Made by a program: the position numbers and the translations under genes. A DNA stretch of 64,000 bases from Candidatus Lutacidiplasma silvani (GTDB lineage Archaea > Thermoplasmatota > Thermoplasmata > Lutacidiplasmatales > UBA184), in contig JAKIVZ010000002.1 of NCBI GenBank assembly GCA_022750295.1, positions 1 through 64,000 of the forward strand, read 5' to 3'. Under the pieces are notes generated by a model. The model saw nothing but the letters and a program-made list of their open reading frames with translations. It ran no database searches and was not told where the DNA came from. Positions 55,769 through 64,000 of the stretch are shown piece after piece; positions within the stretch are counted from its first letter, which is position 1, and each line of letters begins with the position of its first letter.

Positions 55769-56001
55769 GTGAGGTTCTCCGTGCGAACGGTGGACGCCCG
55801 GTGGGCGCACGACGGTCGCTGGCGCGCGTTCAACGGTCCTCGCCTCAAAGCTCCTTCGAGAGGTCGAGGGGACGCGTGCGGCTCGGGCCGGTCGAACGCG
55901 ACCGAACACCGGCGGCGGGTCGCTCGGCGCGACCTTCCTCGTCGCAATTCCACAAAAACTTTGAATAGACGACCCCGCTTCGCCGCCCTCGGAGCATCCA
56001 C

Positions 56002-56676
56002 ATGCCCAAGCGTAAGGCCGCACCCGCCGCGCCCCCCGCGACTCCCGATGAGGTCCAGGCCGCGCCGCTCGCGGACGACAACTTCGTCACCTCGCTGCGC
56101 GAGGAACTCTCGCGGTCGCAGAAGTCGGCCGGGGAGAAGGGCGGAGAAGACCTCGCGCACCGGGGCGAGTTGAACAAGCGGCTCCTTCAGGACCTCTGGG
56201 AGGTCCACAACCAATTCGAGCAGATCTCGGTCCATCTCACCATCGAGCCGTCGCAGACGCTGTTCGCCACGTTCGTCGAGTACCCCGAGAAGTGGGCGTT
56301 CCGCGACAGCTTCGACTTCGGCGCGGTGAAGACGATCGAGCTCCACGACCGAACGCCGGGATGGGTCGGCTTCACGCTCCGCTTCTGGTATTACCGGACG
56401 CCCGAGGGGACGTCCCACCTCCGCGGGATCTACGAGTGGTGCGAGGGCGAATCCTACCACAAGTACACCGGCTGGATGCGGATGATGAACCAGGCGGTCC
56501 TCTACGACAGCCGCGAGGAGGCGGTCAATCTCCGGGAGCTCCACGCCGCGCTCCGGGACCTTGTCGTCCGCTGGTACACCGCCCACCTCGAGCGGAGTTC
56601 CGAGTCGTTGATCGCGCACCTGAAGGAGAAGTTCCCGAAGGGCGTGACCTACGCGAAGGAATCGTACCGCGACTGA
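56002..56676 (+). CDS. Conserved-looking protein of unknown function
   Basis: A 224-residue soluble protein. Residues 1-55 are Pro/Ala-rich then charged; residues 60-224 look like a compact alpha/beta domain rich in aromatic residues (WEVHNQFEQISVHL, FVEYPEKWAFRDSF, WVGFTLRFWYYRTPEGTSHL, YEWCEGESYHKYTGWMRMM). No nucleotide-binding or catalytic motif is recognised. A TATA-like CTTTGAATA lies about 39 bases upstream and GGAG 8 to 11 bases upstream of the ATG. It precedes the DP1 gene by 89 bases on the same strand, so a link with replication is possible but unproven. Confidence 0.7.
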   Translation: MPKRKAAPAAPPATPDEVQAAPLADDNFVTSLREELSRSQKSAGEKGGEDLAHRGELNKRLLQDLWEVHNQFEQISVHLTIEPSQTLFATFVEYPEKWAFRDSFDFGAVKTIELHDRTPGWVGFTLRFWYYRTPEGTSHLRGIYEWCEGESYHKYTGWMRMMNQAVLYDSREEAVNLRELHAALRDLVVRWYTAHLERSSESLIAHLKEKFPKGVTYAKESYRD

Positions 56677-56765
56677 CGGTTGCGTTCGGTCGGGCCGGCC
56701 CCGTCGCGGGCCCGACCAGCGGGTTCATCTGCCCGGGGACTCTCGAGCGGCCGGGATCGGCGGCG

Positions 56766-58340
56766 ATGTCGTCCGTGGGTTCCTCCGCATCGGCTCCGAG
56801 CGGGGTGGCGGTCGCCGTCCGGGACCAGCTCGTCGCCTACTTTGAGTCCCGGCACAAGCTCGTCGCGGCCGACGCGCTCCGTTTGCTGGTCGCCCAGCCC
56901 TGGCCGCTCGCGATCTCCCAGAAGGTCATCGAGGAGGTCGGCCCGGACGAGTCGTTCGTCACGATCCAGATGGTCCAGCGGATCGTCGCCGTCACCGAGG
57001 TCGCGTCGGGCGGCGAGCGGCCGAATTCGACTCCCGAGGTTCGGCCGCTCGAACTCGTGGCTCCGTCCGCCTCCGCCCCTCCCTCGACCGCGACGGCGTC
57101 GTTCTCGGTCGTCTGCCAGGGGTTCTCCGACCCGCCGACCACCGATGAACCGCTCGCGGCGTACGGGACCCTGTTCGCGTCCCGGTACAAGGCGCTCGCG
57201 CGGCTCCTGCGGGGCCGCTCGACGCTCCCCAACCTCGTCCCCGTCGCCGAGGCCGTCGAGCGACCCGGCACGGCGTCGGTCATCGGGATGGTCCGGGACG
57301 TCCGGACGACGCCGGAGAAGCATCACATCATCGTCCGCGTCGAGGACGACACCGGGGCGCTGGAGTGCTTCGTCCCGAAGGACAGCCCGGCCGCGAAGAC
57401 CACGTTCCTCCCCGACGAGGTCGTCGGCCTCCAGCTCGCGGTCGGCGCCGACCGGAGCCGGGCGCCGCGGGTGGCCGGGGTCGAACGACCGGAGAGTTCG
57501 CGGGGCCGGGTCGAGCACCGGTCGTCCGGCCCGAGTCGGGTCCTGTTCCTCTCCGACCTCCACATCGGGAGCCGGTCGTTTCTGTCCGGGCCGTGGTCGG
57601 AACTCGCCGAATTCCTCCACGGCCGGGGGGCGGCCCCCGAGCTCGCCCGCGAGATCGAGTTCGTCGTGGTCGCGGGAGATCTCGTCGACGGAATCGGGAT
57701 CTATCCGAACCAGGAGCGGGACCTCGCCCTGAACGACGTCTTCCAGCAGTACGAGGAGCTCGGACGCCGGCTGCGCGACCTTCCCGAGCGGCTTCGCCTG
57801 ATCCTGATCCCCGGCAACCACGACGCGGTGTGCCCGGCGGAACCCCAACCGTCGCTCACCCCAGAAGTCGCGGGGCTCCTCCCGCCGAACGCAACGTGCC
57901 TTTCGAACCCCTCGACCGTCGCGCTCGAAGGCGTGGTCGTCACCGCCTACCACGGCCGGAGCTTCGACGACCTCATCCCGGCGATCCCGGGGGCGAGCTA
58001 CTCCCGGCCGACCGACGTGATGAAGCGGATGCTCGCCATGCGGCATCTCGCCCCCATGTATGGGGGCCGGACGCCGCTCGCCCCGCTCGCCCGCGACGGC
58101 CTCGTCATCGAGCCCCCGCCCGACATCCTCGTGACCGGTCACGCCCACACGTTCGGCGTCGACCAGCACAACGGGACGCTCCTGCTGAACGCGTCGACGT
58201 GGCAGGCGGAGACGGAGTACCAGCGGATGCGGAACATCACGCCGGTCCCGGCCCACGCCGCGGTCGTCGACCTCCGGACGCTCGCGGTCGCCACCCTCGA
58301 CTTCCGTTCGGGGCATCCCGAGGAGGTCGGGGCCGCATGA
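56766..58340 (+). CDS. polB: DNA polymerase D small subunit (DP1), MRE11-like exonuclease
   Basis: A 524-residue subunit of the archaeal replicative polymerase D. An N-terminal helical domain (30-90) and an OB-fold (about 165-240, from SVIGMVRDVRTTPEKHHIIVRVEDDTG) precede the calcineurin-like phosphoesterase: S-D-L-H-I-G-S, V-V-A-G-D-L-V-D-G, I-P-G-N-H-D and V-T-G-H-A-H-T-F-G-V-D, which hold the metal ligands for 3'-5' proofreading. It pairs with the large subunit DP2, not in this window. Its stop overlaps the CutA start (ATGA). Confidence 0.95.
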   Translation: MSSVGSSASAPSGVAVAVRDQLVAYFESRHKLVAADALRLLVAQPWPLAISQKVIEEVGPDESFVTIQMVQRIVAVTEVASGGERPNSTPEVRPLELVAPSASAPPSTATASFSVVCQGFSDPPTTDEPLAAYGTLFASRYKALARLLRGRSTLPNLVPVAEAVERPGTASVIGMVRDVRTTPEKHHIIVRVEDDTGALECFVPKDSPAAKTTFLPDEVVGLQLAVGADRSRAPRVAGVERPESSRGRVEHRSSGPSRVLFLSDLHIGSRSFLSGPWSELAEFLHGRGAAPELAREIEFVVVAGDLVDGIGIYPNQERDLALNDVFQQYEELGRRLRDLPERLRLILIPGNHDAVCPAEPQPSLTPEVAGLLPPNATCLSNPSTVALEGVVVTAYHGRSFDDLIPAIPGASYSRPTDVMKRMLAMRHLAPMYGGRTPLAPLARDGLVIEPPPDILVTGHAHTFGVDQHNGTLLLNASTWQAETEYQRMRNITPVPAHAAVVDLRTLAVATLDFRSGHPEEVGAA

Positions 58341-58804
58341 CCCCGTACCCGCTCGACCCGGTCGAGGCGACCGGCCCGATGCGGCTCGTGGTCACGACCT
58401 TCCCCTCGGCGGCGGCCGCCGACCGGGCGGTCGATGCGATCCTGCGGGCCCGGCTCGCCGCGTGCGCCCAGTCCACCGCGATCCGGTCCCGGTACTGGTG
58501 GGACGGTCGGCTCCGGTCCGAGGACGAGGTCCTTGTCGTCTTCAAGACCGTGCCGAAGCGGGTCGGGGAGCTCTTCCGACGGCTCGGCGAGCTCCATCCG
58601 TACGACGTTCCCGAGGTGATCGAGCTCGACGTCGCGCGGGTCCACGGCCCGTACCTCGAGTACCTCGCCGCGACGATCGACGCGGACGCTCCCCCTCCGC
58701 CGTTGGGCGGAGGGGTCGTCCCGTCTAGGCGTCGGGGATCGCCGCGAGCCCGGGGAGCTCGGTCCCCTGGACGAACTCGAGCGCGGCCCCGCCACCGGTA
58801 CTGA
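58337..58804 (+). CDS. cutA: CutA-type divalent ion tolerance protein
   Basis: A 155-residue frame; residues 15-118 are the CutA1 domain: V-V-T-T-F-P-S-A-A-A-A-D-R-A-V, A-R-L-A-A-C-A-Q, Y-W-W-D-G, D-E-V-L-V-V-F-K-T and H-P-Y-D-V-P-E-V-I-E-L. CutA forms trimers and is linked in the literature to metal tolerance, though the role in archaea is uncertain. The last 35 residues are basic and overlap the convergent phosphoglycerate kinase by 80 bases; they may be a true tail or an artefact of a late stop. Translationally coupled to polB. Confidence 0.9.
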   Translation: MTPYPLDPVEATGPMRLVVTTFPSAAAADRAVDAILRARLAACAQSTAIRSRYWWDGRLRSEDEVLVVFKTVPKRVGELFRRLGELHPYDVPEVIELDVARVHGPYLEYLAATIDADAPPPPLGGGVVPSRRRGSPRARGARSPGRTRARPRHRY

Positions 58805-59906
58805 CGTACTGGAACGCGCCCACGACCCCGAGCGCCTCGGCGACCCGGGCGGAGTCGCCGCCCGCGCAGACGTGGAACCCGGGAACCGAGGCGAGGCCGG
58901 CCAGGACCTCGCGCGTTCCGGCCGCGAACCGGGGGTCCTCGGCGAATCCGAGCGGCCCGTTCCAGAAGACGGTCTTCGACCCCCGGAGGACCTCCCCGAA
59001 CCGGGCCCGCGTGGCGGGTCCGATGTCGTACGCCCGGGCGGTGTCGGGGAGGAGGTTCGCCGGTCCGACCTCGCCCTCGGCCCCTTCGGTCCGCTCGAAC
59101 ACGAGGTCGGTGGGAACGACGAGGTCGGTCCCGGCCGCGAGCGCCGCGGTCCGGAACTCGGCGACGGCCTCCCCCAATCCGGGTTCGACCTGGGTCGCCC
59201 CGAGCTGGGCCCCGTCGGCGGCCAGGAACGGGAAGGCGATCGCCCCCCCGAGGAGAAGCGAATCGACCCGACCGAGGAAGCTCGCGAGGAGCGGGAGCTT
59301 GTCGGCCACCTTCGCGCCCCCCAGAAGCGCCGCGTACGGCCGCTCGGCGCCGTGGACGAGTGGCGACAGGGCCCGAACCTCCTTCTGGACGAGGAACCCC
59401 GCATACGCCGGGAGCCGGTGCGGGACGCCCACGGTCGAGGCGTGGGCCCGATGGAGGGTGCCGAACGCTTCCTCGACGAACACGTCCCCGAGCCGGGCCA
59501 ACTGGGCGGCGAACGCCGGGTCGTTCGCCTCCTCGCCGGGGTGGAATCGCAGGTTCTCGAGCATGAGGAATCCGCCGTTCTGGAGTCGCGTCACGCCTTC
59601 GATGGCGTGGATCCCGACGATATCGTCGGCGAGCGGGACCGGTTGGCCGAGGAGCGCGCTCAGACGGTGGACGACGGGTCGGAGCGTGTACTTCGGGTCC
59701 CGTTTCCCGTCGGGACGGCCGAGGTGGGAGAGGAGGACCGTCTTCGCGCCGGCGGCCTCGAGATGCTTCAGGGTCGGCAGCGCCTCCACGATCCGGCGGT
59801 CGTCGGCGACCGACCCGTCGGGCCGCTGCGGAACGTTGAAGTCGACGCGGACGAGGACGCGGCGCCCCTTCACCGAGGCGTCCGTGAAGCTCCGCTTCTC
59901 CGCCAT
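58725..59906 (-). CDS. pgk: Phosphoglycerate kinase, bacterial type
   Basis: A 393-residue phosphoglycerate kinase that interconverts 1,3-bisphosphoglycerate with ADP and 3-phosphoglycerate with ATP. The start V-R-V-D-F-N-V-P and the C-terminal S-T-G-G-G-A-A-L-E-F-V-Q-G-T-E-L-P-G are bacterial-style, whereas archaeal enzymes usually have D-x-N-S-P-I-D at the first site. Lysine and Gly-rich nucleotide contacts (G-G-A-K-V-A-D-K) are present. The ATG at 59906 is about 28 bases from a TATA-like GGCTTTAC. It overlaps the end of cutA convergently. Confidence 0.94.
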   Translation of the reverse strand: MAEKRSFTDASVKGRRVLVRVDFNVPQRPDGSVADDRRIVEALPTLKHLEAAGAKTVLLSHLGRPDGKRDPKYTLRPVVHRLSALLGQPVPLADDIVGIHAIEGVTRLQNGGFLMLENLRFHPGEEANDPAFAAQLARLGDVFVEEAFGTLHRAHASTVGVPHRLPAYAGFLVQKEVRALSPLVHGAERPYAALLGGAKVADKLPLLASFLGRVDSLLLGGAIAFPFLAADGAQLGATQVEPGLGEAVAEFRTAALAAGTDLVVPTDLVFERTEGAEGEVGPANLLPDTARAYDIGPATRARFGEVLRGSKTVFWNGPLGFAEDPRFAAGTREVLAGLASVPGFHVCAGGDSARVAEALGVVGAFQYVSTGGGAALEFVQGTELPGLAAIPDA

Positions 59907-59930
59907 CCGGGGTTCCGGAGGGGGCCCTCC

Positions 59931-59938
59931 GTAAAGCC
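59931..59938 (-). promoter_or_regulatory. TATA-like box of pgk
   Basis: GGCTTTAC on the minus strand, about 28 bases before the ATG at 59906. Confidence 0.4.
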
Positions 59939-59953
59939 GTTGCGAGCGGGCCG

Positions 59954-60889
59954 TCAGCCGCGGGCGGCCCGTTCCGCTTCGCGGGTCCGGATCCGCTCGA
60001 TCGCCCGCCCGGTCGCCGGCATCGGAATCCCGTGGCGGTGACCCGCGGCGGCGATCGCGCCGGAGATCGCGTCGACCTCGGTCCGGCGGCCGTGGTCGAG
60101 GTCCTCGAGCATGCTCGAGCGGTTCTGCGCGGTCGCCCGGGCCACGGAGAACACCGTCCGCTCGGCCTCGCCCGCGTCGAATTCGTACCCCTCGGCCGCC
60201 GCCGCCCGCAGCGCTTCGCGGAGGAGGGCGAGGGCCTGGCCCCGCCAAGGCTCGTCGACGAGACGTCCGTTCGGGATCCCGTGGTCGGCGGTGACCGGGT
60301 TGATCGCGGCGTTCACGAGCGCCTTCCGCCACACCTCGCGATCGATCGAGCCCGCGATCCGGGCGGGGAGCCCGGCCCGCTCGAACGCGGCGCGAAGTCG
60401 CTCCGGCCAATCCGGCATCGACGGGTTCTGGCCGAGGACGATCTCTCCGGTCCCCGTGGCCCGGACGACCCCCGGACCGATGTGGCGGGCCGGAACGGTG
60501 TGGACCGCCCGGAGGATCCACGCCATGGGCTCCGCCCAGCCCTCCGCCCGGAGCCCGTCGGCGAGCGCCCCCTCGATCCCCAGTCCGTTCGACATGGCGA
60601 CCACCGGGACCGGGTCCGGGATCGCCTTCGCGATCGCCTCCCCCGCGGCCGCCACGTCGTAGCTCTTCACGGTCAGCAGAATCACGTCGGCGGCCGTCCG
60701 GGGGGAGAGGACCTCGACCGCGGACACGACCGCGGGCGGCCCCGGCTCGCCCTCGACGACGAGCCCGTGCGAAGCGATCGCGGCGACGTGGGACGCCCGG
60801 CCGACGACGGTGACCGAGAGACCCGAGCGGGCCAGGGCCGAGGCGAACCGACTGCCGACGGCACCGGCGCCGAACACCACGACGCGCAC
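59954..60889 (-). CDS. panE: 2-dehydropantoate 2-reductase (ketopantoate reductase)
   Basis: A 311-residue NADP-dependent reductase that makes pantoate for coenzyme A. Visible motifs: G-A-G-A-V-G (7-12) for the dinucleotide, K75 in T-V-K-S-Y, the catalytic K189 in W-R-K-A-L-V-N-A-A-I-N-P-V-T-A, and S-S-M-L-E-D-L-D-x-G-R-x-T-E-V-D near 257-272. Length fits. It is the last gene of a short co-oriented run with two coiled-coil proteins 12 bases upstream, perhaps one transcript. Confidence 0.92.
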   Translation of the reverse strand: MRVVVFGAGAVGSRFASALARSGLSVTVVGRASHVAAIASHGLVVEGEPGPPAVVSAVEVLSPRTAADVILLTVKSYDVAAAGEAIAKAIPDPVPVVAMSNGLGIEGALADGLRAEGWAEPMAWILRAVHTVPARHIGPGVVRATGTGEIVLGQNPSMPDWPERLRAAFERAGLPARIAGSIDREVWRKALVNAAINPVTADHGIPNGRLVDEPWRGQALALLREALRAAAAEGYEFDAGEAERTVFSVARATAQNRSSMLEDLDHGRRTEVDAISGAIAAAGHRHGIPMPATGRAIERIRTREAERAARG

Positions 60890-60900
60890 GGCGTCGTCCG

Positions 60901-61146
60901 TCAGCCGAGCCGCCGGACGATCTCGGTCAGTCGGGGGGCGCCGCCCCAGTCGCGCCGGAGCTCGACGAGAAGTCCCTCGTAGTGGCGGACCTGCTCCTGG
61001 GCCTGCCGGACCTGTCCCACGAGATACTCGGCCTCGCGCCGCAGCCGCGCCGCCTCCGCCTCGGCGTCGGCGCGGGCGGTGAGCAACGCCTCGAGCCTAT
61101 CGTGGAGCGAGCTGGGGGTCCGCCGCCGACCGGCCACGGCCCGCAC
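60901..61146 (-). CDS. Small coiled-coil protein
   Basis: An 81-residue protein; residues about 14-65 are a long amphipathic helix (HDRLEALLTARADAEAEAARL and VRQAQEQVRHYEGLLVELRRD) typical of coiled coils. No family recognised. It begins within the upstream gene (overlap of 50 bases) and ends 12 bases before panE, suggesting translational coupling. Confidence 0.55.
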   Translation of the reverse strand: MRAVAGRRRTPSSLHDRLEALLTARADAEAEAARLRREAEYLVGQVRQAQEQVRHYEGLLVELRRDWGGAPRLTEIVRRLG

Positions 61147-61351
61147 CTCCGGAAAAATGGTGGCGGTTTTCGTCGAGGATCGCGTCGGAGACCTTTCCGA
61201 GCTGGGCGAGCTCGCGTTTGATGCGACGGAGCCGCTTCTGGAGGCGGACCTCCCGGGAGCGGATCTCCTTCAGCGACTCCTGGAGGAGCGTCAGGCGGCC
61301 CCGCCACTTGTCGCGTTCCTGCACGCTTTGAAGGACCGTATCGACGTCCAT
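61097..61351 (-). CDS. Small coiled-coil protein
   Basis: About 84 residues from the ATG at 61351 (MDVDTVLQSV). Residues about 8-52 are helical with heptad character (VQERDKWRGRLTLLQESLKE, EVRLQKRLRRIKRELAQLGKV), followed by a Gly/Arg-rich end. It could pair with the next protein as a heterodimer. The frame is open further upstream, but the sequence before this ATG overlaps the antiporter remnant and looks non-coding. Unknown function. Confidence 0.55.
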   Translation of the reverse strand: MDVDTVLQSVQERDKWRGRLTLLQESLKEIRSREVRLQKRLRRIKRELAQLGKVSDAILDENRHHFSGGAGRGRSAADPQLAPR

Positions 61352-61479
61352 CGGCCCGTCGGCGGGAGCGGCCCTCCCGTGAATGAAGGTTTCGGCCGGG
61401 AGGGGACGCGGGGACGGAGGCGAAGTCGGGCCGGAGCGCCGCGCCCGCTCCCCCGATCCGGCCGGCCTTCCCATCGGGG

Positions 61480-62580
61480 CCCGGGGACACAGCTCGCCAC
61501 GGGGTTCGGTCGGAACCCGGTCCGGGCGACCACGGTCGGGACGATCGCGCTCGCGATGACGACCGTGAGGAGGACCGAGAGTGGGAAGCAGTCGATGATC
61601 TCAGTCCCGAGCCCGGAGAGGGCCCAACTCGTCCCGAACCTCACCCCCCTGCTCATCCGAAGGGCGATGTCCGTGGCGTCGTGGCCGACGAACCTTCGGA
61701 CAGTCGAGAGGACGCCGAGGAGCTTCGCGCCGAGCTCCACGCCGGAGAGGACGACGATGGGTCCGATGCCCGCGATGAGGCCGCGACCGAGATGTTCCGC
61801 CCCGCGGGGATGAAGAAGAACGGGGTCAGGAACGCGAGGGTGAGGGTCCGGAGCTTGAGCCACATCACGGGGTTCCGGTCGAGAACGCGGGCGGGCCCAA
61901 GTCCGAGGGCGTACGCGGGCAGGACCGCTTGCGTTCCCGCCCGTCGGGCGCTCGGGCCCGGGTTCACCACCGAGAAGAACAGGAGCTTCACCTCCGGCTC
62001 ACCCGCCCGGCCCCGGAGGGGAGCGAACAGCCACTCGAACGGGCGCGGGAGCGTCCGCGTCCAGGCGATCACGGCCGCGAGGAGGAGGAAGATGTACTCG
62101 ATCGGCCGAGCGAACCGGAGGCTGACGGTGAGGGCGGTACCGAGGTCGGTGATGAAGCACGCCGAGAGGATCAGCTTCCCCGTCGCGGTCCGGCTCGCGC
62201 CGGTCTCAATGAGCACGACATCGACGACGGCGACCGAGGTCGTGGAGAGCGCGACCCCGGTCCGGAGCGATGTTTCGCACGCCCAGCCGAGGACGGCGAA
62301 CGTGAACCCCCAGGCGGCCCGGAACGGGGCGAGGAACGCCACGTGGCCGGTGCTCGCCGACGTCTTCCACGTCTTCGGCATCGCGACCGGGTCGATCTCG
62401 GCCCCGGAGAGGAACACCCGGACCGCGCTCCCGATCCGCGCGATGAACGGGAGCCAGGTCTCGCCGGCCGCCTAGGTACTTGCCCGCGACGATCCCGACC
62501 GAAACGCCCAGCCGGATCGAGACCCGTGAGGCGAGGACGGCGAGCGCCAGGATCACCGCCCACAGCGCCCATTCGACCAT
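61480..62580 (-). pseudogene. Na+/H+ antiporter (CPA2-like), disrupted by two frameshifts
   Basis: Three consecutive pieces of one monovalent cation/proton antiporter. Piece 1 starts at the ATG at 62580 (MVEWALWAVILALAVLASRVS, first helix) and stays in frame to about 62470 (KYLGG). Piece 2 runs in a different frame to about 61810, with A-V-V-D-V-V-L-I-E-T-G, F-I-T-D-L-G-T-A-L-T-V and F-F-F-I-P-A-G. Piece 3 returns to the first frame (GLIAGIGPIVVLSGVELGAKL to about 61480). The two shifts compensate, so either sequence errors or true decay is possible. About 360 residues would be restored. If intact it would exchange Na+ or K+ for H+ across the membrane. Confidence 0.72.
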
Positions 62581-62819
62581 CGCTTCCGCCCTTGGGCCGG
62601 CGCGGTTCGTCGAGGGAGAATCTATCGGCCCGCGCCGGGCGGTCGAAGGGGAGCTTCATCCCCCGCGACCGAACCAGTTCGCCGGCGGAGAGGAAGGGTC
62701 CGAAGACCCGATGTCCGCGTTCGTCGAGCGCTCAGCGACGGATCGGTCGGTCGTTCGGAGCCCCGCCCCAGTCACGCTAAAGACCGCAGGCCGCTCGCCG
62801 GTCCCCGTAGGTCCGGACA

Positions 62820-63767
62820 ATGTCGGGAGTTCGCAAGATCACGGTGCTCGGGGCGGGGAACGTCGGCGGCACGCTCGCCCAGCGGCTCGCCGAGCTCGAC
62901 GTGGCGGACGAGGTCGTCCTGATCGACATCGTCGATGGCCTTCCCCAGGGGAAGGCGCTCGACATCCAGGAATCGGCCCCGATCCTCGGATTCTCCACCC
63001 GGATCACGGGCTCGACGTCCCTCGAGGCGATCGCCGGCTCCGACATCGTCGTGGAGACCGCGGGGCTCGCCCGGAAGCCTGGCATGAGCCGATCCGACCT
63101 CCTGACGAAGAACGCCGACATCCTCCGCGACCACGCGCTCGCGGTCAAGGCCCACGCGCCGGAAGCGACCGTGATCGTGGTGACGAACCCGGTCGACGTG
63201 ATGACCTACTGGTTCCGCAAGGTCTCGGGACTACCGGCCGCGCGAGTCTTCGGCGAGTCGGGCACGCTCGACACGGCCCGGTTCCGCTGGTTCGTCGCCG
63301 AGGCGCTCCACGTGGCCCCCCGGGATGTCACCGGATTCGTGCTCGGCACCCACGGGGACACGATGGTCCCGGTCCTCTCGCATACGAACGTCTCGGGCGT
63401 CCCGCTCACCACGCTCCTCCCGGCGCCCCAGCTCGAGGCGATCGTCGCCCGGACCAGGGCCGGCGGCGCCGAGATCGTGAACCTCCTGAAGATGGGGAGC
63501 GCGTTCTACGCCCCCTCGGCGGCCCAGGCCGAGATGGTCGCCGCGGTCGCCCGGAACGAGCATCGCGTGGTCGGCGTCACCGCCCACCTCGCGGGCGAGT
63601 ACGGCCTCCATGACGTTTGCCTCGGCGTCCCGGTCGTCCTCGGGCGGGCCGGGGTCGAGAAGGTCGTCCAAGTGACGCTCACCCCCTCCGAGCGACAGGC
63701 GTTCGAGGCGAGCGCGGCGGCGGTCCAGGCCGACCTGGCCGTCCTCCCGACGCTGGCGAAGGCGTAA
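62820..63767 (+). CDS. mdh: Malate dehydrogenase
   Basis: A 315-residue NAD-dependent dehydrogenase. G-A-G-N-V-G (11-16) and D36 bind NAD; R85 in A-R-K-P-G-M-S-R, R91, N123 and R154 contact the substrate, and H178 in G-T-H-G-D is the proton acceptor. Arg at 85 rather than Gln indicates malate over lactate. It interconverts malate and oxaloacetate in the citric acid cycle. A TATA-like GCTAAAG lies about 40 bases upstream, giving a short leader. Confidence 0.94.
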   Translation: MSGVRKITVLGAGNVGGTLAQRLAELDVADEVVLIDIVDGLPQGKALDIQESAPILGFSTRITGSTSLEAIAGSDIVVETAGLARKPGMSRSDLLTKNADILRDHALAVKAHAPEATVIVVTNPVDVMTYWFRKVSGLPAARVFGESGTLDTARFRWFVAEALHVAPRDVTGFVLGTHGDTMVPVLSHTNVSGVPLTTLLPAPQLEAIVARTRAGGAEIVNLLKMGSAFYAPSAAQAEMVAAVARNEHRVVGVTAHLAGEYGLHDVCLGVPVVLGRAGVEKVVQVTLTPSERQAFEASAAAVQADLAVLPTLAKA

Positions 63768-63814
63768 GCCCCCGGCTCCGAACTCCTCATACCCTCGGCC
63801 GACGTTTCGTTGCC

Positions 63815-64000
63815 ATGGCCGCCGACGCCCCCGCCAGCGACCATGGCGCCCCCGTCGGGTACGTCGAGATCAAGCGGAGGCTCGCGACGCTCCGGTACCA
63901 GACCGACTCCAGCGACCACGCCCACATCACCGTCAAGCCCGAGATCTGCGCCAAGTGCCCGCACTCGTTCTGCACCAACGTCTGCCCGGCCCAATGCTAC
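63815..64000 (+). CDS. fixX: FixX-like ferredoxin, 5' part
   Basis: The window ends inside this gene after 62 residues. The segment V-K-P-E-I-C-x-x-C-P-H-S-F-C-x-x-V-C-P-A-x-C is the ferredoxin pattern of FixX, which passes electrons from ETF:quinone oxidoreductase (FixC-type) proteins toward quinone. The N-terminus before the cysteines is hydrophilic, as in other FixX proteins. It begins 47 bases after mdh, with a TATA-like TCATACC about 25 bases before the ATG. The partner fixC would be expected beyond the window edge. Confidence 0.8.
   Translation, partial: MAADAPASDHGAPVGYVEIKRRLATLRYQTDSSDHAHITVKPEICAKCPHSFCTNVCPAQCY

Overview
This window looks like a chromosomal segment of a GC-rich (roughly two-thirds G+C) member of the archaeal phylum Thermoplasmatota. 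The evidence is an archaeal DnaG primase, the small subunit of DNA polymerase D, tRNAs without an encoded CCA end, leaderless genes with a TATA-like box about 25 to 32 bases upstream of the start codon, a 23S rRNA gene with no 16S or 5S beside it (as in known Thermoplasmatales), thermopsin-family and PKD/kelch surface proteins, and four surface proteins that share an E-[ST]-G-L-P-x-G-T-x-W repeat. Genus-level placement cannot be made from the sequence alone.

Layout. 1-3.1 kb: a tRNA 3' fragment, an AbiE-like toxin-antitoxin pair and a VapBC pair, each with an inverted repeat between TATA box and start codon. 3.2-9.7 kb: a small membrane protein, a kelch/PKD surface protein, formate-tetrahydrofolate ligase, a winged-helix regulator, tRNA-Asn (with an apparent intron in the T-loop) and a CAU tRNA, and a membrane-anchored winged-helix protein. 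9.7-15.7 kb: two divergent surface proteins, a nine-repeat propeller protein and a thermopsin-family protein. 15.8-18.6 kb: hydrolase, M29 aminopeptidase, DUF1275 membrane protein. 18.9-25 kb: a membrane polyferredoxin of NapH/NosR type, a free-standing paralog of its membrane domain, and a three-gene proton-translocating transhydrogenase. 25-31.3 kb: two A-type Fe-S carriers (one very Cys/Gly-rich), a glutamine amidotransferase, a ubiquitin-like protein with an Asp-box propeller partner, a nucleotidyltransferase-like protein, a solitary Cas4-like nuclease and a glycosyltransferase. 31.3-36.2 kb: a glycosyltransferase and a giant GT-C-like membrane protein. 36.5-41 kb: a TnpB element with terminal inverted repeats and flanking direct repeats placed five bases from the 23S rRNA TATA box, then the 23S gene inside a long processing stem. 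41.2-49.4 kb: more repeat surface proteins, a YprB-like exonuclease, an orphan DNA methyltransferase and a glycosyltransferase. 49.5-53.3 kb: DUF3224 protein, tRNA-Val, a LonB-like AAA+ ATPase without a protease domain, DnaG. 53.5-64 kb: a second kelch/PKD protein, an unknown protein, DP1 of PolD, CutA, a bacterial-type phosphoglycerate kinase, ketopantoate reductase, two short coiled-coil genes, a frame-disrupted Na+/H+ antiporter, malate dehydrogenase and the start of a FixX-like ferredoxin.

Together the genes describe a cell that invests heavily in a glycosylated protein surface (six large secreted, membrane-anchored proteins rich in N-x-S/T sequons, plus four glycosyltransferases) and in redox and Fe-S chemistry. 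No prophage, CRISPR array or obvious island is present. The strongest candidates for something new are the T-loop tRNA intron, the TIR-bounded TnpB unit at the rRNA promoter, the duplicated membrane domain of the polyferredoxin, and the Cys/Gly-rich A-type carrier.
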